A stretch of DNA of 64,000 nt from Volucribacter amazonae. GTDB taxonomy: Bacteria > Pseudomonadota > Gammaproteobacteria > Enterobacterales > Pasteurellaceae. The position numbers and the translations under genes are program-made. Below are positions 26,765 through 34,589 of this stretch, in pieces. Below the pieces are notes generated by a model that saw only the letters and a list, made by a program, of their open reading frames with translations, was not told the origin of the DNA and did not search any database. Positions within the stretch are counted from its first letter, which is position 1; the number at the start of each line of letters is the position of its first letter. The stretch is from NCBI RefSeq assembly GCF_029783845.1, contig NZ_LWID01000001.1, forward strand, positions 124,001 to 188,000. Reading direction: 5' to 3'.

Positions 26765-27814
26765 ATGCAACAAAATAATGATTTTCTCGTACTCAAAAAC
26801 ATAACAAAATCCTTTGGTAAAACCACCGTTATTGATAACCTAAACCTAAGTATCAAACGTGGCAGTATGGTTACCTTACTGGGTCCCTCAGGTTGCGGTA
26901 AAACCACGGTATTACGCCTCGTTGCAGGGCTAGAAAGCCCAACTTCTGGACAGATATTTATTGATGGCGAAGACGTTACCCAATCCTCGATCCAAACAAG
27001 AGATATTTGTATTGTGTTTCAATCCTATGCTCTCTTTCCTCATATGTCCATTGGCGAAAATGTGGGATACGGGCTAAAAATGCAAGGCATCAACAAATCC
27101 GAACGCCAAAAGAGAGTAAAAGAAGTATTAGAATTAGTGGATTTAGCAGGCTTTGAAGATCGTTTTGTGGATCAAATTTCTGGCGGTCAGCAACAACGTG
27201 TGGCATTAGCCAGAGCCTTAATTCTCAAGCCGAAAGTGCTACTTTTTGATGAACCCTTAAGTAACTTAGATGCCAATTTACGCCGTTCTATGCGTGAAAA
27301 AATTCGTGAATTACAACAAGGCTTAGGCATTACTTCCTTATATGTTACGCACGATCAAACCGAAGCCTTTGCGGTTTCCGATGAAGTGATTGTAATGGAT
27401 AAAGGCAAAATTATGCAAAAAGCTCCCGCAGAAGAGCTTTATTTACGCCCAAATTCCTTATTTCTCGCCAATTTTATGGGCGAATCCAGTATATTACCCG
27501 CCACCCTCCAGCAAAACACCTTAGATATTTATGGTTACCAGATCTCGCTCAATAATCCGCAACAATTCGCCGTTGCCGATGGAAAATGTTTAGTGGGCAT
27601 ACGCCCTGAAGCCATTAAATTAAGCCAACAAGGCGAAGAAAAACAATATTGCACCATTAAAAGTGCGGTCTATATGGGAAATTATTGGGAAATTGTTGCA
27701 CTTTGGCATAACCAAGAATTATTAATTAATGCACGCCCAGAAGATTTCAATCCGCATATTAACTCGGCTTATCTTCATTTTTCACAACAAGGTATTTTCT
27801 TGTTAAAAGCCTAA
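26765..27814 (+). CDS. afuC: ABC importer ATP-binding protein AfuC
   Basis: Energises AfuAB. 349 residues: Walker A GPSGCGKTT, Q-loop FQSYALFPHM, signature ISGGQQQRVALARAL, Walker B VLLFDEPLSNLD and H-loop YVTHDQ, followed by a C-terminal TOBE-like regulatory domain (CLVGIRPEAIKLS). Uptake signal core at 27661 lies inside the gene. It is the last gene of afuABC, 24 bases after afuB. Confidence 0.92.
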   Translation: MQQNNDFLVLKNITKSFGKTTVIDNLNLSIKRGSMVTLLGPSGCGKTTVLRLVAGLESPTSGQIFIDGEDVTQSSIQTRDICIVFQSYALFPHMSIGENVGYGLKMQGINKSERQKRVKEVLELVDLAGFEDRFVDQISGGQQQRVALARALILKPKVLLFDEPLSNLDANLRRSMREKIRELQQGLGITSLYVTHDQTEAFAVSDEVIVMDKGKIMQKAPAEELYLRPNSLFLANFMGESSILPATLQQNTLDIYGYQISLNNPQQFAVADGKCLVGIRPEAIKLSQQGEEKQYCTIKSAVYMGNYWEIVALWHNQELLINARPEDFNPHINSAYLHFSQQGIFLLKA

Positions 27815-27852
27815 TGATTTGTGATAGCGAAGTCGTCGTTTTTCGCCAATAA

Positions 27853-27892
27853 AAAGTGCGGTCAAAAAAATGATTTTTTTAACCGCACTTTG
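27853..27892. terminator. Bidirectional terminator built of two inverted uptake signals (afuC / Sel1 locus 1)
   Basis: AAAGTGCGGT (27853-27862) pairs with ACCGCACTTT (27882-27891); the inner arms are runs of A and T. It lies between convergent afuC and the first Sel1 gene. A nearly identical structure stands at 51645. Confidence 0.85.
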
Positions 27893-27911
27893 GATAAAGC
27901 ATTAAAGGATA

Positions 27912-28616
27912 TTAGTTTAATTTTTTTAATTCTTTTAAAATATTACAACCATTTTGGTTGCCATTATCACAACCTTTTTTAACCCATTTTCTAGCTTGGG
28001 TAAGATCCTTTTTAACACCTTTTCCTAAAGCATACATCAGCCCTAAATTAGTTTGTGCCTCAGCCACACCTTGCTCCGCCGCTTTACGATACCATTGTAG
28101 GGCTTGAGCATAATCTTGTTTTACCCCTCGTTTAGCATACATCACCCCTAAATTAAATTGTGCTTCAGCATCATCTTGCTCCGCTGCTTTACGCCACCAT
28201 TGCTCTGCTTGGGCATAATCTTGTTTTACCCCTTGTCCATTAGCATACATAAGCCCTAAATTAAATTGTGCTTTAGCATTACCTTGCTCCGCCGCTTTGC
28301 GATACCATTGTGCTGCTTGGGCATAATCTTGTTTAACGCCTTTACCAAAATAGTACATTTCGGCTAAAAGATATTGTCCGTCAGCATTGCCTAGTTCAGC
28401 AGCTTTGCGATACTCTTCTACTGCTTTAGTATAATCTTTCTCGAGTTGATAATTTACTCCTTTTATAATGGCTGATGCAGCATCAAGCTCTTGCTGTGAA
28501 ACTATTCGATTAGCTTGACTAGGCAAACTGACTACAGTAAAGGCACTGATTAGTATTAAGCTAAAAAATAAATTGGCTTTCTTTAGCTGATTAAAGAAAA
28601 TTTGATATTTTTTCAT
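27912..28616 (-). CDS. Sel1-repeat protein A1, secreted
   Basis: A 234-residue periplasmic or surface Sel1-like repeat protein. A signal peptide (ANLFFSLILISAFTVVSLPSQAN in the first 36 residues) precedes about five Sel1 units of about 36 residues with the motif G-x-G-V-K-Q-D-Y-A-Q-A followed by WYRKAAEQG. One unit is a residue short (YAKRGVKQD). The C-terminal unit has two cysteines (GCDNGNQNGCN) that may pair. Sel1 proteins usually serve as protein-protein scaffolds. It is one of four paralogues sharing almost the same leader; function unknown. Confidence 0.85.
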   Translation of the reverse strand: MKKYQIFFNQLKKANLFFSLILISAFTVVSLPSQANRIVSQQELDAASAIIKGVNYQLEKDYTKAVEEYRKAAELGNADGQYLLAEMYYFGKGVKQDYAQAAQWYRKAAEQGNAKAQFNLGLMYANGQGVKQDYAQAEQWWRKAAEQDDAEAQFNLGVMYAKRGVKQDYAQALQWYRKAAEQGVAEAQTNLGLMYALGKGVKKDLTQARKWVKKGCDNGNQNGCNILKELKKLN

Positions 28617-28671
28617 AAAAATCTCCGTTTATATTTATTGACCTAATAGATATTAGATAAATTGCTTATTA

Positions 28672-28710
28672 AAAAAGTGCAGCCAAAAAATTATTTTTAA
28701 CCGCACTTTG
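28672..28710 (-). terminator. Inverted uptake-signal hairpin between tandem Sel1 genes
   Basis: AAAAGTGCAGCC (one base off the uptake core) pairs with TTAACCGCACTTT across A- and T-runs. It separates the two Sel1 genes of locus 1; the right arm holds a perfect core (28700-28708). Confidence 0.6.
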
Positions 28711-28747
28711 GGATAAAGATAAAGTTAAAACAAAGCATTAAAGGATA

Positions 28748-29479
28748 TTAGTTTAATTGTTTTAAATTATTACACCCAAGTTGGAAACCATTATCACAGG
28801 CTTGCTTCAACCATTTTTTAGCTTGAGTCAGATTCTTTTTAACCCCTAGTCCTTCAAGATACATCAAACCTAAATTATTTTGTGCTTCAGCATGACCTTG
28901 CTCCGCTGCTTGGCGAAGCCATTGTGCGGCTTGCGCATAATCTTGTTTTACCCCTTGTCCTTGATGATACATATTCCCTAACTTAAATTGTGCTTCAGCC
29001 ATACCTTGCTCCGCTGCTTTTTGATACCATTGCGCTGCTTGTGCATCATCTTGTTTAACCCCTTGACCATTAGAGTACATAGTAGCTAAAACAAACTGTC
29101 CGCCAACATTACCTTGTTCAGCCGCTTTGCGGTACCATTTTATAGCTTGAGCATAATCTTGTTTTACATTCATCCCTAATTCATAGCGATTGCCTAATAT
29201 AATTTGTGCCAGAACATTACCTTGTTCAGCCGCTTTACGGTACCATTCTATAGCTTGAGCATAATCTTGTTTTACATTCATCCCTAATTCATAGCGACTG
29301 CCTAATGTAAGTTGTGCATCAGCATTACCCTGTTCTGCTTGTTGTTGTAATTGAGCAATCTCTGTTTGTTGGTTAGCTTGACTAGGTAAACTCAGCACAG
29401 AAAAGGCACTGATTAGCACTAAACTAAAACATAAGTTCGCTTTTTTTAACTTATTAAACAAAATTTGGTGTTTTTTCAT
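28748..29479 (-). CDS. Sel1-repeat protein A2, secreted
   Basis: A 243-residue paralogue of the neighbouring Sel1 gene, with nearly the same signal peptide (LCFSLVLISAFSVLSLPSQAN). Five Sel1 units follow; the first two share the variant YELGMNVKQDYAQAI, evidence of recent internal duplication. The C-terminus CDNGFQLGCNNLKQLN matches the other paralogues with two cysteines. It lies 131 bp upstream of A1 on the same strand, separated by a hairpin. Confidence 0.85.
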   Translation of the reverse strand: MKKHQILFNKLKKANLCFSLVLISAFSVLSLPSQANQQTEIAQLQQQAEQGNADAQLTLGSRYELGMNVKQDYAQAIEWYRKAAEQGNVLAQIILGNRYELGMNVKQDYAQAIKWYRKAAEQGNVGGQFVLATMYSNGQGVKQDDAQAAQWYQKAAEQGMAEAQFKLGNMYHQGQGVKQDYAQAAQWLRQAAEQGHAEAQNNLGLMYLEGLGVKKNLTQAKKWLKQACDNGFQLGCNNLKQLN

Positions 29480-29504
29480 AAAAAATCTCCATGTGTTTAT
29501 CGAT

Positions 29505-29727
29505 TAATATCAATATTTTTATTTACCTAATGGCATTAGGTAAACTTGCCTATTGAAAAAAAAAAACGGTTTGTGTCAAGCTAAAAATCACAATTTTTTG
29601 CAAAAATTTGCGTAAAATTTCAAGGAACAAAAATAGGGGAAAGTCAATGCGATTGGAAATTAAACTCAGGTTGAAATGGAAAGATAAAATGTGGCTTGCT
29701 TTGGCGGTTAAGGTGGGGATTTAGGAG
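29505..29727. repeat. Duplicated 5' segment of the Sel1 cassette, copy 1
   Basis: This segment recurs at about 53334-53555 with roughly 90% identity by eye. It contains the palindrome TTACCTAATGGCATTAGGTAA (29523-29543 region; written here as its two arms around GGC), an 11-A tract, the block TCACAATTTTTTGCAAAAAT, and a 25-codon ORF at its end. Confidence 0.8.
29647..29724 (+). CDS. Candidate small ORF, 25 residues, copy 1 (cationic, amphipathic)
   Basis: ATG 29647 to TAG 29724 with GGGGAAAG 4 bases upstream. It reads M-R-L-E-I-K-L-R-L-K-W-K-D-K-M-W-L-A-L-A, then V-K-V-G-I. The duplicate at 53475 keeps the frame with four conservative or mild changes and a different stop codon, which supports translation. 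It has 7 basic against 2 acidic residues and a hydrophobic C-terminal half. It is transcribed away from the Sel1 genes. Function unknown; a toxin-like or membrane peptide is one idea. Confidence 0.45.
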   Translation: MRLEIKLRLKWKDKMWLALAVKVGI

Positions 29728-30038
29728 GTTGATTGTTCTAAAAAGTGCGGTGAGTTTTGGGATTTTTTTCACTTTCATTTCTCCGATTTGGATAACGGTT
29801 TTCGCCGTTCAGAGGACAGAAGACGGAAGACAGAGGACTGAAGTGGCTACGCTAATTTATTGATAGTTAAGATTATTCTGTCCTCAGTTCTTTGTCTTCT
29901 AAATTTCACAGGAAATTTTCAAAGGAGAATGATCGGAAATATTGAGATTATTGGAAAATTTTTCCAAAACTGACCGCACTTTAACAATATCAGCATACCA
30001 CCTTATATTATTTTCTATTAAAACAACAATATATTCAG
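29725..30038. other. Intergenic stretch upstream of hisIE end with purine-rich inverted repeat
   Basis: It holds uptake signals at 29743 and 29973, a copy of the CACTTTCATTTCTCCG element (near 29771), and a purine-rich run around 29812-29845 (repeats of GGACAGAAGAC type) that pairs imperfectly with CTGTCCTCAGTTCTTTGTC at about 29879-29900. No gene seen. Confidence 0.5.
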
Positions 30039-30656
30039 TTATTTTGCCTGATGACGCTGTTTTAATTTAGCAATCACATCAGCCCAGCTAAGATCCGCAT
30101 CTTGTAAAAGTACAGTAAGATGATAAGCCAAATCTGCTGCCTCGCAAATAGTTTCTTCACGATCTTTTACAGTCGCCGCTAATGCAGTTTCAACGCCCTC
30201 TTCGCCAACTTTTTGAGCGATACGTTTTGTGCCTTTTGCATAAAGTTCAGCGGTATAGGAACTAGCTGGATCAGCTCCTTTTCTTGCGGCAATTAAACGC
30301 TCTAATTTACTAAAAAATGTCCAATCCAATACATTTTGTTGATTGAATTGATGAAAACAACTTTCCGCCCCAGTATGACAGGTTTCGCCAATAGGTTTAG
30401 CTAAAATTAATAAGCTATCTTGATCACAATCTAAGCTCAGATCCACCACATTAAGAAAATGCCCTGAACTTTCGCCTTTTGTCCATAAACGTTGTTTGGT
30501 GCGAGAATAAAAAGTTACTTTTTTCTCTGTTAAGGTTTTGTTCAATGCTTCTTGGTTCATATAGCCTAACATTAATACTTCGCAAGTATTCACATTTTGT
30601 ACAATCACAGGCAATAAACCATTAACTTTTTGCCAATCAATTTGAGTTATATTCAT
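30039..30656 (-). CDS. hisI: Phosphoribosyl-AMP cyclohydrolase / phosphoribosyl-ATP pyrophosphatase
   Basis: Bifunctional enzyme for steps 2 and 3 of histidine synthesis (hisIE). The N-terminal cyclohydrolase half has TFYSRTKQRLWTKGESSGH and the zinc ligands in LDCDQDSLL and GETCHTGAESCF. The C-terminal pyrophosphatase half has KVGEEGVETALAA and EAADLAYHL. Length 205 is normal. Last gene of the his operon, 23 bases after hisF. Confidence 0.97.
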   Translation of the reverse strand: MNITQIDWQKVNGLLPVIVQNVNTCEVLMLGYMNQEALNKTLTEKKVTFYSRTKQRLWTKGESSGHFLNVVDLSLDCDQDSLLILAKPIGETCHTGAESCFHQFNQQNVLDWTFFSKLERLIAARKGADPASSYTAELYAKGTKRIAQKVGEEGVETALAATVKDREETICEAADLAYHLTVLLQDADLSWADVIAKLKQRHQAK

Positions 30657-30679
30657 TGTTTTATCCTATTTTGAAATGA

Positions 30680-31453
30680 TTATTGACGTACTATTACACC
30701 TTGCTCCGCAAGATAATCTTTTAGTTGGGGAATTTGAATAATTTGTTTATGAAACACACTTGCCGCTAATGCACCATCAACCTTTGCTTCTACAAAAGCA
30801 TCACGAAAATGCACCATTTCCCCTGCTCCACCTGAAGCAATCAATGGAACATCACAAACGGCTCTTGCTTGTTTTAATTGCACTAAATCATAACCTTGTC
30901 GCACACCGTCTTGATTCATCATATTAAGGACAATTTCGCCCGCCCCTCGTTGTTGTACTTCTTGCAACCAGTCCAATAATTGCCAGTGAGTTTGTCGAGT
31001 ACGAGATTCATCGCCCGTATATTGGTTGACCCAATATTTCCCTGTTTGTTGCTCAAACCAACTATCAATGCCCACCACAATGGCTTGTACGCCAAAACGA
31101 TCCGCTAATTGATTAATTAAATCTGGGTTTGCTAATGCTGGCGAGTTAATGGAAATTTTATCTGCCCCAAAGGCAAAAATTTGTTCAGCATCTTCAAGCC
31201 GTTTAATGCCCCCTGCCACACAAAAAGGAATATCAATCACTTCGGCAACTTTAGCCACCCAGCTTTTATCCACTGTACGCCCATCGCTTGACGCGGTAAT
31301 ATCATAAAACACTAATTCGTCCGCACCTTCTTCGGCATAACGTTGTGCTAAAGGCACAATATCGCCAATAATTTCGTGGTTACGAAATTGTATCCCTTTA
31401 ACCACTTGTCCATTTCTTACGTCTAAACAAGGAATTATGCGTTTTGCCAACAT
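30680..31453 (-). CDS. hisF: Imidazole glycerol phosphate synthase, cyclase subunit
   Basis: TIM-barrel subunit that uses ammonia from HisH to close the imidazole ring, releasing IGP and AICAR. 257 residues: IIPCLDVRNGQVVKG with the catalytic Asp (residue 11), the mid-barrel VVGIDSW region supplying Asp130-type acid, GDESRT and IASGGAGEMVHF for phosphate binding. Its start overlaps the end of hisA by 19 bases. Confidence 0.97.
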   Translation of the reverse strand: MLAKRIIPCLDVRNGQVVKGIQFRNHEIIGDIVPLAQRYAEEGADELVFYDITASSDGRTVDKSWVAKVAEVIDIPFCVAGGIKRLEDAEQIFAFGADKISINSPALANPDLINQLADRFGVQAIVVGIDSWFEQQTGKYWVNQYTGDESRTRQTHWQLLDWLQEVQQRGAGEIVLNMMNQDGVRQGYDLVQLKQARAVCDVPLIASGGAGEMVHFRDAFVEAKVDGALAASVFHKQIIQIPQLKDYLAEQGVIVRQ

Positions 31454-32184
31454 TCAATCGCCTCCCTTACGCTAAATCTGCCCTCTAATAATGCTCGCCC
31501 AACAATCACACCTGCAACGCCTGTATTTTTTAATGCCGCAATATCAGCTAATGTCCCAATTCCCCCTGAAGATTGAAATTGGATCGTTGGAAATTTCGCA
31601 CAGAGTTCTTGATACAAGGCTACATTTGAGCCTTGCAATGTCCCATCGCGTGAAATATCGGTGCAAAGTACGTGTTTTAAACCAAAAGTGCGGTAATTTT
31701 CCACCAAATTTTCTAAACTCAATGGGCTAGTTTCTTGCCAACCTTTGATCGCTACCCACTTTTGCCCTTGTTCAATGCGAATATCTAACGCCAACACAAA
31801 TTTCTCCGCCCCATATTTGCTAAACCATTGTTTAACTAAATCAGGATCGGTTACCGCCGTTGAGCCAATCACCACACGATTTGCCCCCACAGCAAGTAAA
31901 TCTGCCACATCTTTTTCAGTGCGAATACCGCCACCAACTTGGATCTTGGCTTGTGTTTTTTCAATAATTTTACCAATTAAGGTGGTTTGTCGCTGATCAG
32001 GATCTTTTGCCCCTGTCAAATCCACCAAATGCAACTGCTCTGCGCCCTGTGCCAAATAATTGGCAAATTGTTCAATAGGGTCATCGGTGTAAGTAGTTTG
32101 TTTCGCATAATCCCCTTGATGTAAACGCACTACTTGCCCATCAATTAAGTCTAATGCTGGGATAATTAATGATTTTTTCATCAT
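31435..32184 (-). CDS. hisA: ProFAR isomerase
   Basis: Performs the Amadori rearrangement of ProFAR to PRFAR. A 249-residue half-barrel-duplicated TIM barrel: IPALDLIDGQVVRLHQGDY with catalytic Asp, IQVGGGIRTEKDV and VLCTDISRDGTLQGSN with the second Asp, FQSSGGIGTLADI. An uptake signal (31686) lies inside. It sits between hisH and hisF, overlapping hisF. Confidence 0.97.
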   Translation of the reverse strand: MMKKSLIIPALDLIDGQVVRLHQGDYAKQTTYTDDPIEQFANYLAQGAEQLHLVDLTGAKDPDQRQTTLIGKIIEKTQAKIQVGGGIRTEKDVADLLAVGANRVVIGSTAVTDPDLVKQWFSKYGAEKFVLALDIRIEQGQKWVAIKGWQETSPLSLENLVENYRTFGLKHVLCTDISRDGTLQGSNVALYQELCAKFPTIQFQSSGGIGTLADIAALKNTGVAGVIVGRALLEGRFSVREAIECWQNA

Positions 32185-32207
32185 TTTTCCTTATCTATTC
32201 CTAAAAA

Positions 32208-32804
32208 TTAAATATTTTCCACAAAATTACGCAACAGCATTGCCCCCACCTTGCCTGAACGTTCAGGGTGGAACTGTACACCATAAAAATTGTTTTTTTG
32301 TAATGCCGCCGAAAATAATTCGCCATACTCGCTAATAGCAATGGTGTATTCATTGGGCAATACCGCATAACTATGCACAAAATAAAAATAACTTCCCTGT
32401 TTAATCCCCTCAAATAAGGGATTATCTTGGGTTAAATTAACTTGATTCCAACCCATATGAGGTAAGGGCAATCCCTTATGATTAGGTAACAACTCTGTTT
32501 CAACTGGCATAATGCCTAAAGTTTCCACTCCCCCCTCGCGAGAATATTGCGTCATTAATTGCATACCTAAACAGATCCCCAAAATAGGTTGGGTCGCCTT
32601 TTTGATTAATTCAATAAGCTGCCGATCCGCTAAATTTTTCATTGCCGCTGATGCCGTTCCTACTCCAGGCAATAATAATTTTTCTGCTTGCAAAATTTGC
32701 TCAGGCGAACGGCTAATATCCACTGAATAACCTAACCGATCAAAGGCAAATTTTACCGATGAAAGATTGGCACAACCTGTATCAATAATAATGATTTTTG
32801 CCAT
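32208..32804 (-). CDS. hisH: Imidazole glycerol phosphate synthase, glutaminase subunit
   Basis: Class-I glutamine amidotransferase that feeds ammonia to HisF. 198 residues; nucleophile Cys in ILGICLGMQLM, oxyanion-side LLPGVGTASAAM, catalytic His/Glu in GVQFHPERSG. It follows the inserted MOSC gene by 14 bases. Confidence 0.97.
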   Translation of the reverse strand: MAKIIIIDTGCANLSSVKFAFDRLGYSVDISRSPEQILQAEKLLLPGVGTASAAMKNLADRQLIELIKKATQPILGICLGMQLMTQYSREGGVETLGIMPVETELLPNHKGLPLPHMGWNQVNLTQDNPLFEGIKQGSYFYFVHSYAVLPNEYTIAISEYGELFSAALQKNNFYGVQFHPERSGKVGAMLLRNFVENI

Positions 32805-32818
32805 TTTTTGTCCTTATA

Positions 32819-33469
32819 TTACTTAATTTTGGCTAATTGTGATTGTAACGAACGTTTAAATGCCACCGCCAATACATCACAAGCTAAGGCTTGTTCTAAC
32901 GATTGTCGATCTGATTGACTTGATAATAAGCGATTTAAATGGCGAATAGTCAAGGCTGGATAAGGACGATCTAACAAAATAACCTCATCACCTTGCCGAA
33001 TAAGCCCTGTTTGGATAACCCGCACATACCAACCCGTCAAGCCTGAATTAAATACCGTACGTTGTGTTTCCTCATTATTGGTATTTTTAGATAAACGCTC
33101 ACAAGGTTTTCTCGGTTGCGACACTTCAAGCACTACATCACCAATCTGAAAACGATCGCCCACACAAACATTATCTTCATTCAAATCAGAAACCACAAAA
33201 TTTTCACCATAAATAGCGGTATTATCATAACTAAAATTTTCGGCTAACAACTGATTTAACTGAGTAAAACTACGATCTGCCATAAATAATAGAGCTTTAT
33301 CAACACCACCATGATGTTTTGTCAACGCCACCTCATTGCCTTCTGCTCCCAATTCGTTGATAACCACCTGACTAACAGGTTGCTTACGAATTGCCGTTTC
33401 ATAAACTGAACCATCGGCAAAGGTTAATGTTTGCACTTTACCAATTTTAATCACTAATATTTGAGCCAT
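32819..33469 (-). CDS. MOSC-domain protein (YiiM-like)
   Basis: A 216-residue MOSC protein similar to E. coli YiiM, a family tied to molybdenum cofactor and to reduction of N-hydroxylated bases. The MOSC core is visible in TKHHGGVDKALLFM and EVSQPRKPCERL with the conserved cysteine, preceded by GENFVVSDLNEDNVCVGDRFQIG. It lies inside the his operon between the DUF1016 gene and hisH with 14-15 base gaps, so it is probably cotranscribed. No link to histidine synthesis is known. Confidence 0.8.
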   Translation of the reverse strand: MAQILVIKIGKVQTLTFADGSVYETAIRKQPVSQVVINELGAEGNEVALTKHHGGVDKALLFMADRSFTQLNQLLAENFSYDNTAIYGENFVVSDLNEDNVCVGDRFQIGDVVLEVSQPRKPCERLSKNTNNEETQRTVFNSGLTGWYVRVIQTGLIRQGDEVILLDRPYPALTIRHLNRLLSSQSDRQSLEQALACDVLAVAFKRSLQSQLAKIK

Positions 33470-33484
33470 AATTATTCCTTAATG

Positions 33485-34522
33485 TTAAATACCATAATAG
33501 GCTTGTTGCTCTGCTACTTTTTGTTGGAAATTTTTGATTTCTTTCTGCATTTCATCTAATAATAGCTGTTCTGACGGTAAATAAAGCTGATATTCACTAG
33601 CAAAAATTTGTTTTTGATTATCAGGTAAACTAAATTTAACAACAGTATCATTCTTATCCGCACAAAGTAAAATTCCAATTGTTGGATTTTCGTGTGGTAG
33701 TTTTTCAATACGATCAAAATAGTTCACATACATTTGTAATTGACCTAAATCTTGATGGGTTAATTTATGCGTTTTTATCTCTATTAATACAAAGCATTGC
33801 AATAAACGATTATAAAAAACAAGATCTACAAAAAAATCATCGCCATCTAAATGTAATCGTTTTTGCCTTGCAACAAAAGAAAAACCGTTACCTAATTCAA
33901 GCAGAAAATCTTGTAAATGGGTAATAATTGCTTTTTCTAAATCTTTCTCATAATAATCACTTTCATATTTCAACCCCAAAAACTCTAACACCATTGGATC
34001 TTTAATAATCTGTTTGGCATCAATAGGTATAGTTTCGTTTCTTGCCATTGCAAGTAAGGTATGACGATCATTGCTCAACAACAACCTTTCATATAACCTG
34101 CTATGAATTTGTCGCTCTAATTGACGGGAACTCCAATTATTTTTAACTGTTTCAGCGATATAGAACTCTCTTTTATGGGCATCATCTATCCGCAATAACA
34201 TTCTATATTGTGTCCAATTTAATTGCGATCGCAGTGCGTTCGCAATTGGAAACATACGATAAAACTGCCGACACAACTCTAATTGCCGCCGTCCAAATCC
34301 ACTTCCAAATTCAGGCTCTAACTGCTTAGCAAGGTAAATAATTAAGTAACTACCATAATCAGCTCTCTCTTGCCCCTGCTGTTCTTGCTCAAAAATGCGT
34401 TGTCCTATATGCCAGTACATCAACACTCGCTGAAAATCAATAGCACGGACGGCATTTTCTCGTGATTGTTCAATTATCTTTTTTATGTCATCAATAAGAT
34501 GCTGATTAGCAATTTTCATCAT
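33485..34522 (-). CDS. DUF1016-family putative PDDEXK nuclease (YhcG-like)
   Basis: A 345-residue protein with an N-terminal helical DUF1016 domain (residues about 10-180, with QRVLMYWHIGQRIFE and GFGRRQLELCRQFY) and a C-terminal PDDEXK-type nuclease domain: Asp233 in FFVDLVFYN, Glu248 and Lys250 in VLIEIKTHK, and a downstream Gln261. The catalytic residues appear intact. YhcG relatives often travel with restriction or defence genes and transposable elements. Here it is inserted in the his operon between hisB (67 bases) and the MOSC gene (15 bases). Target unknown. Confidence 0.85.
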   Translation of the reverse strand: MMKIANQHLIDDIKKIIEQSRENAVRAIDFQRVLMYWHIGQRIFEQEQQGQERADYGSYLIIYLAKQLEPEFGSGFGRRQLELCRQFYRMFPIANALRSQLNWTQYRMLLRIDDAHKREFYIAETVKNNWSSRQLERQIHSRLYERLLLSNDRHTLLAMARNETIPIDAKQIIKDPMVLEFLGLKYESDYYEKDLEKAIITHLQDFLLELGNGFSFVARQKRLHLDGDDFFVDLVFYNRLLQCFVLIEIKTHKLTHQDLGQLQMYVNYFDRIEKLPHENPTIGILLCADKNDTVVKFSLPDNQKQIFASEYQLYLPSEQLLLDEMQKEIKNFQQKVAEQQAYYGI

Positions 34523-34589
34523 TACCTATGCCCTCATTAAGGTTTACCTATTTTCTCACTAAAAATACCGCCAAAATCCACCGCACTTG

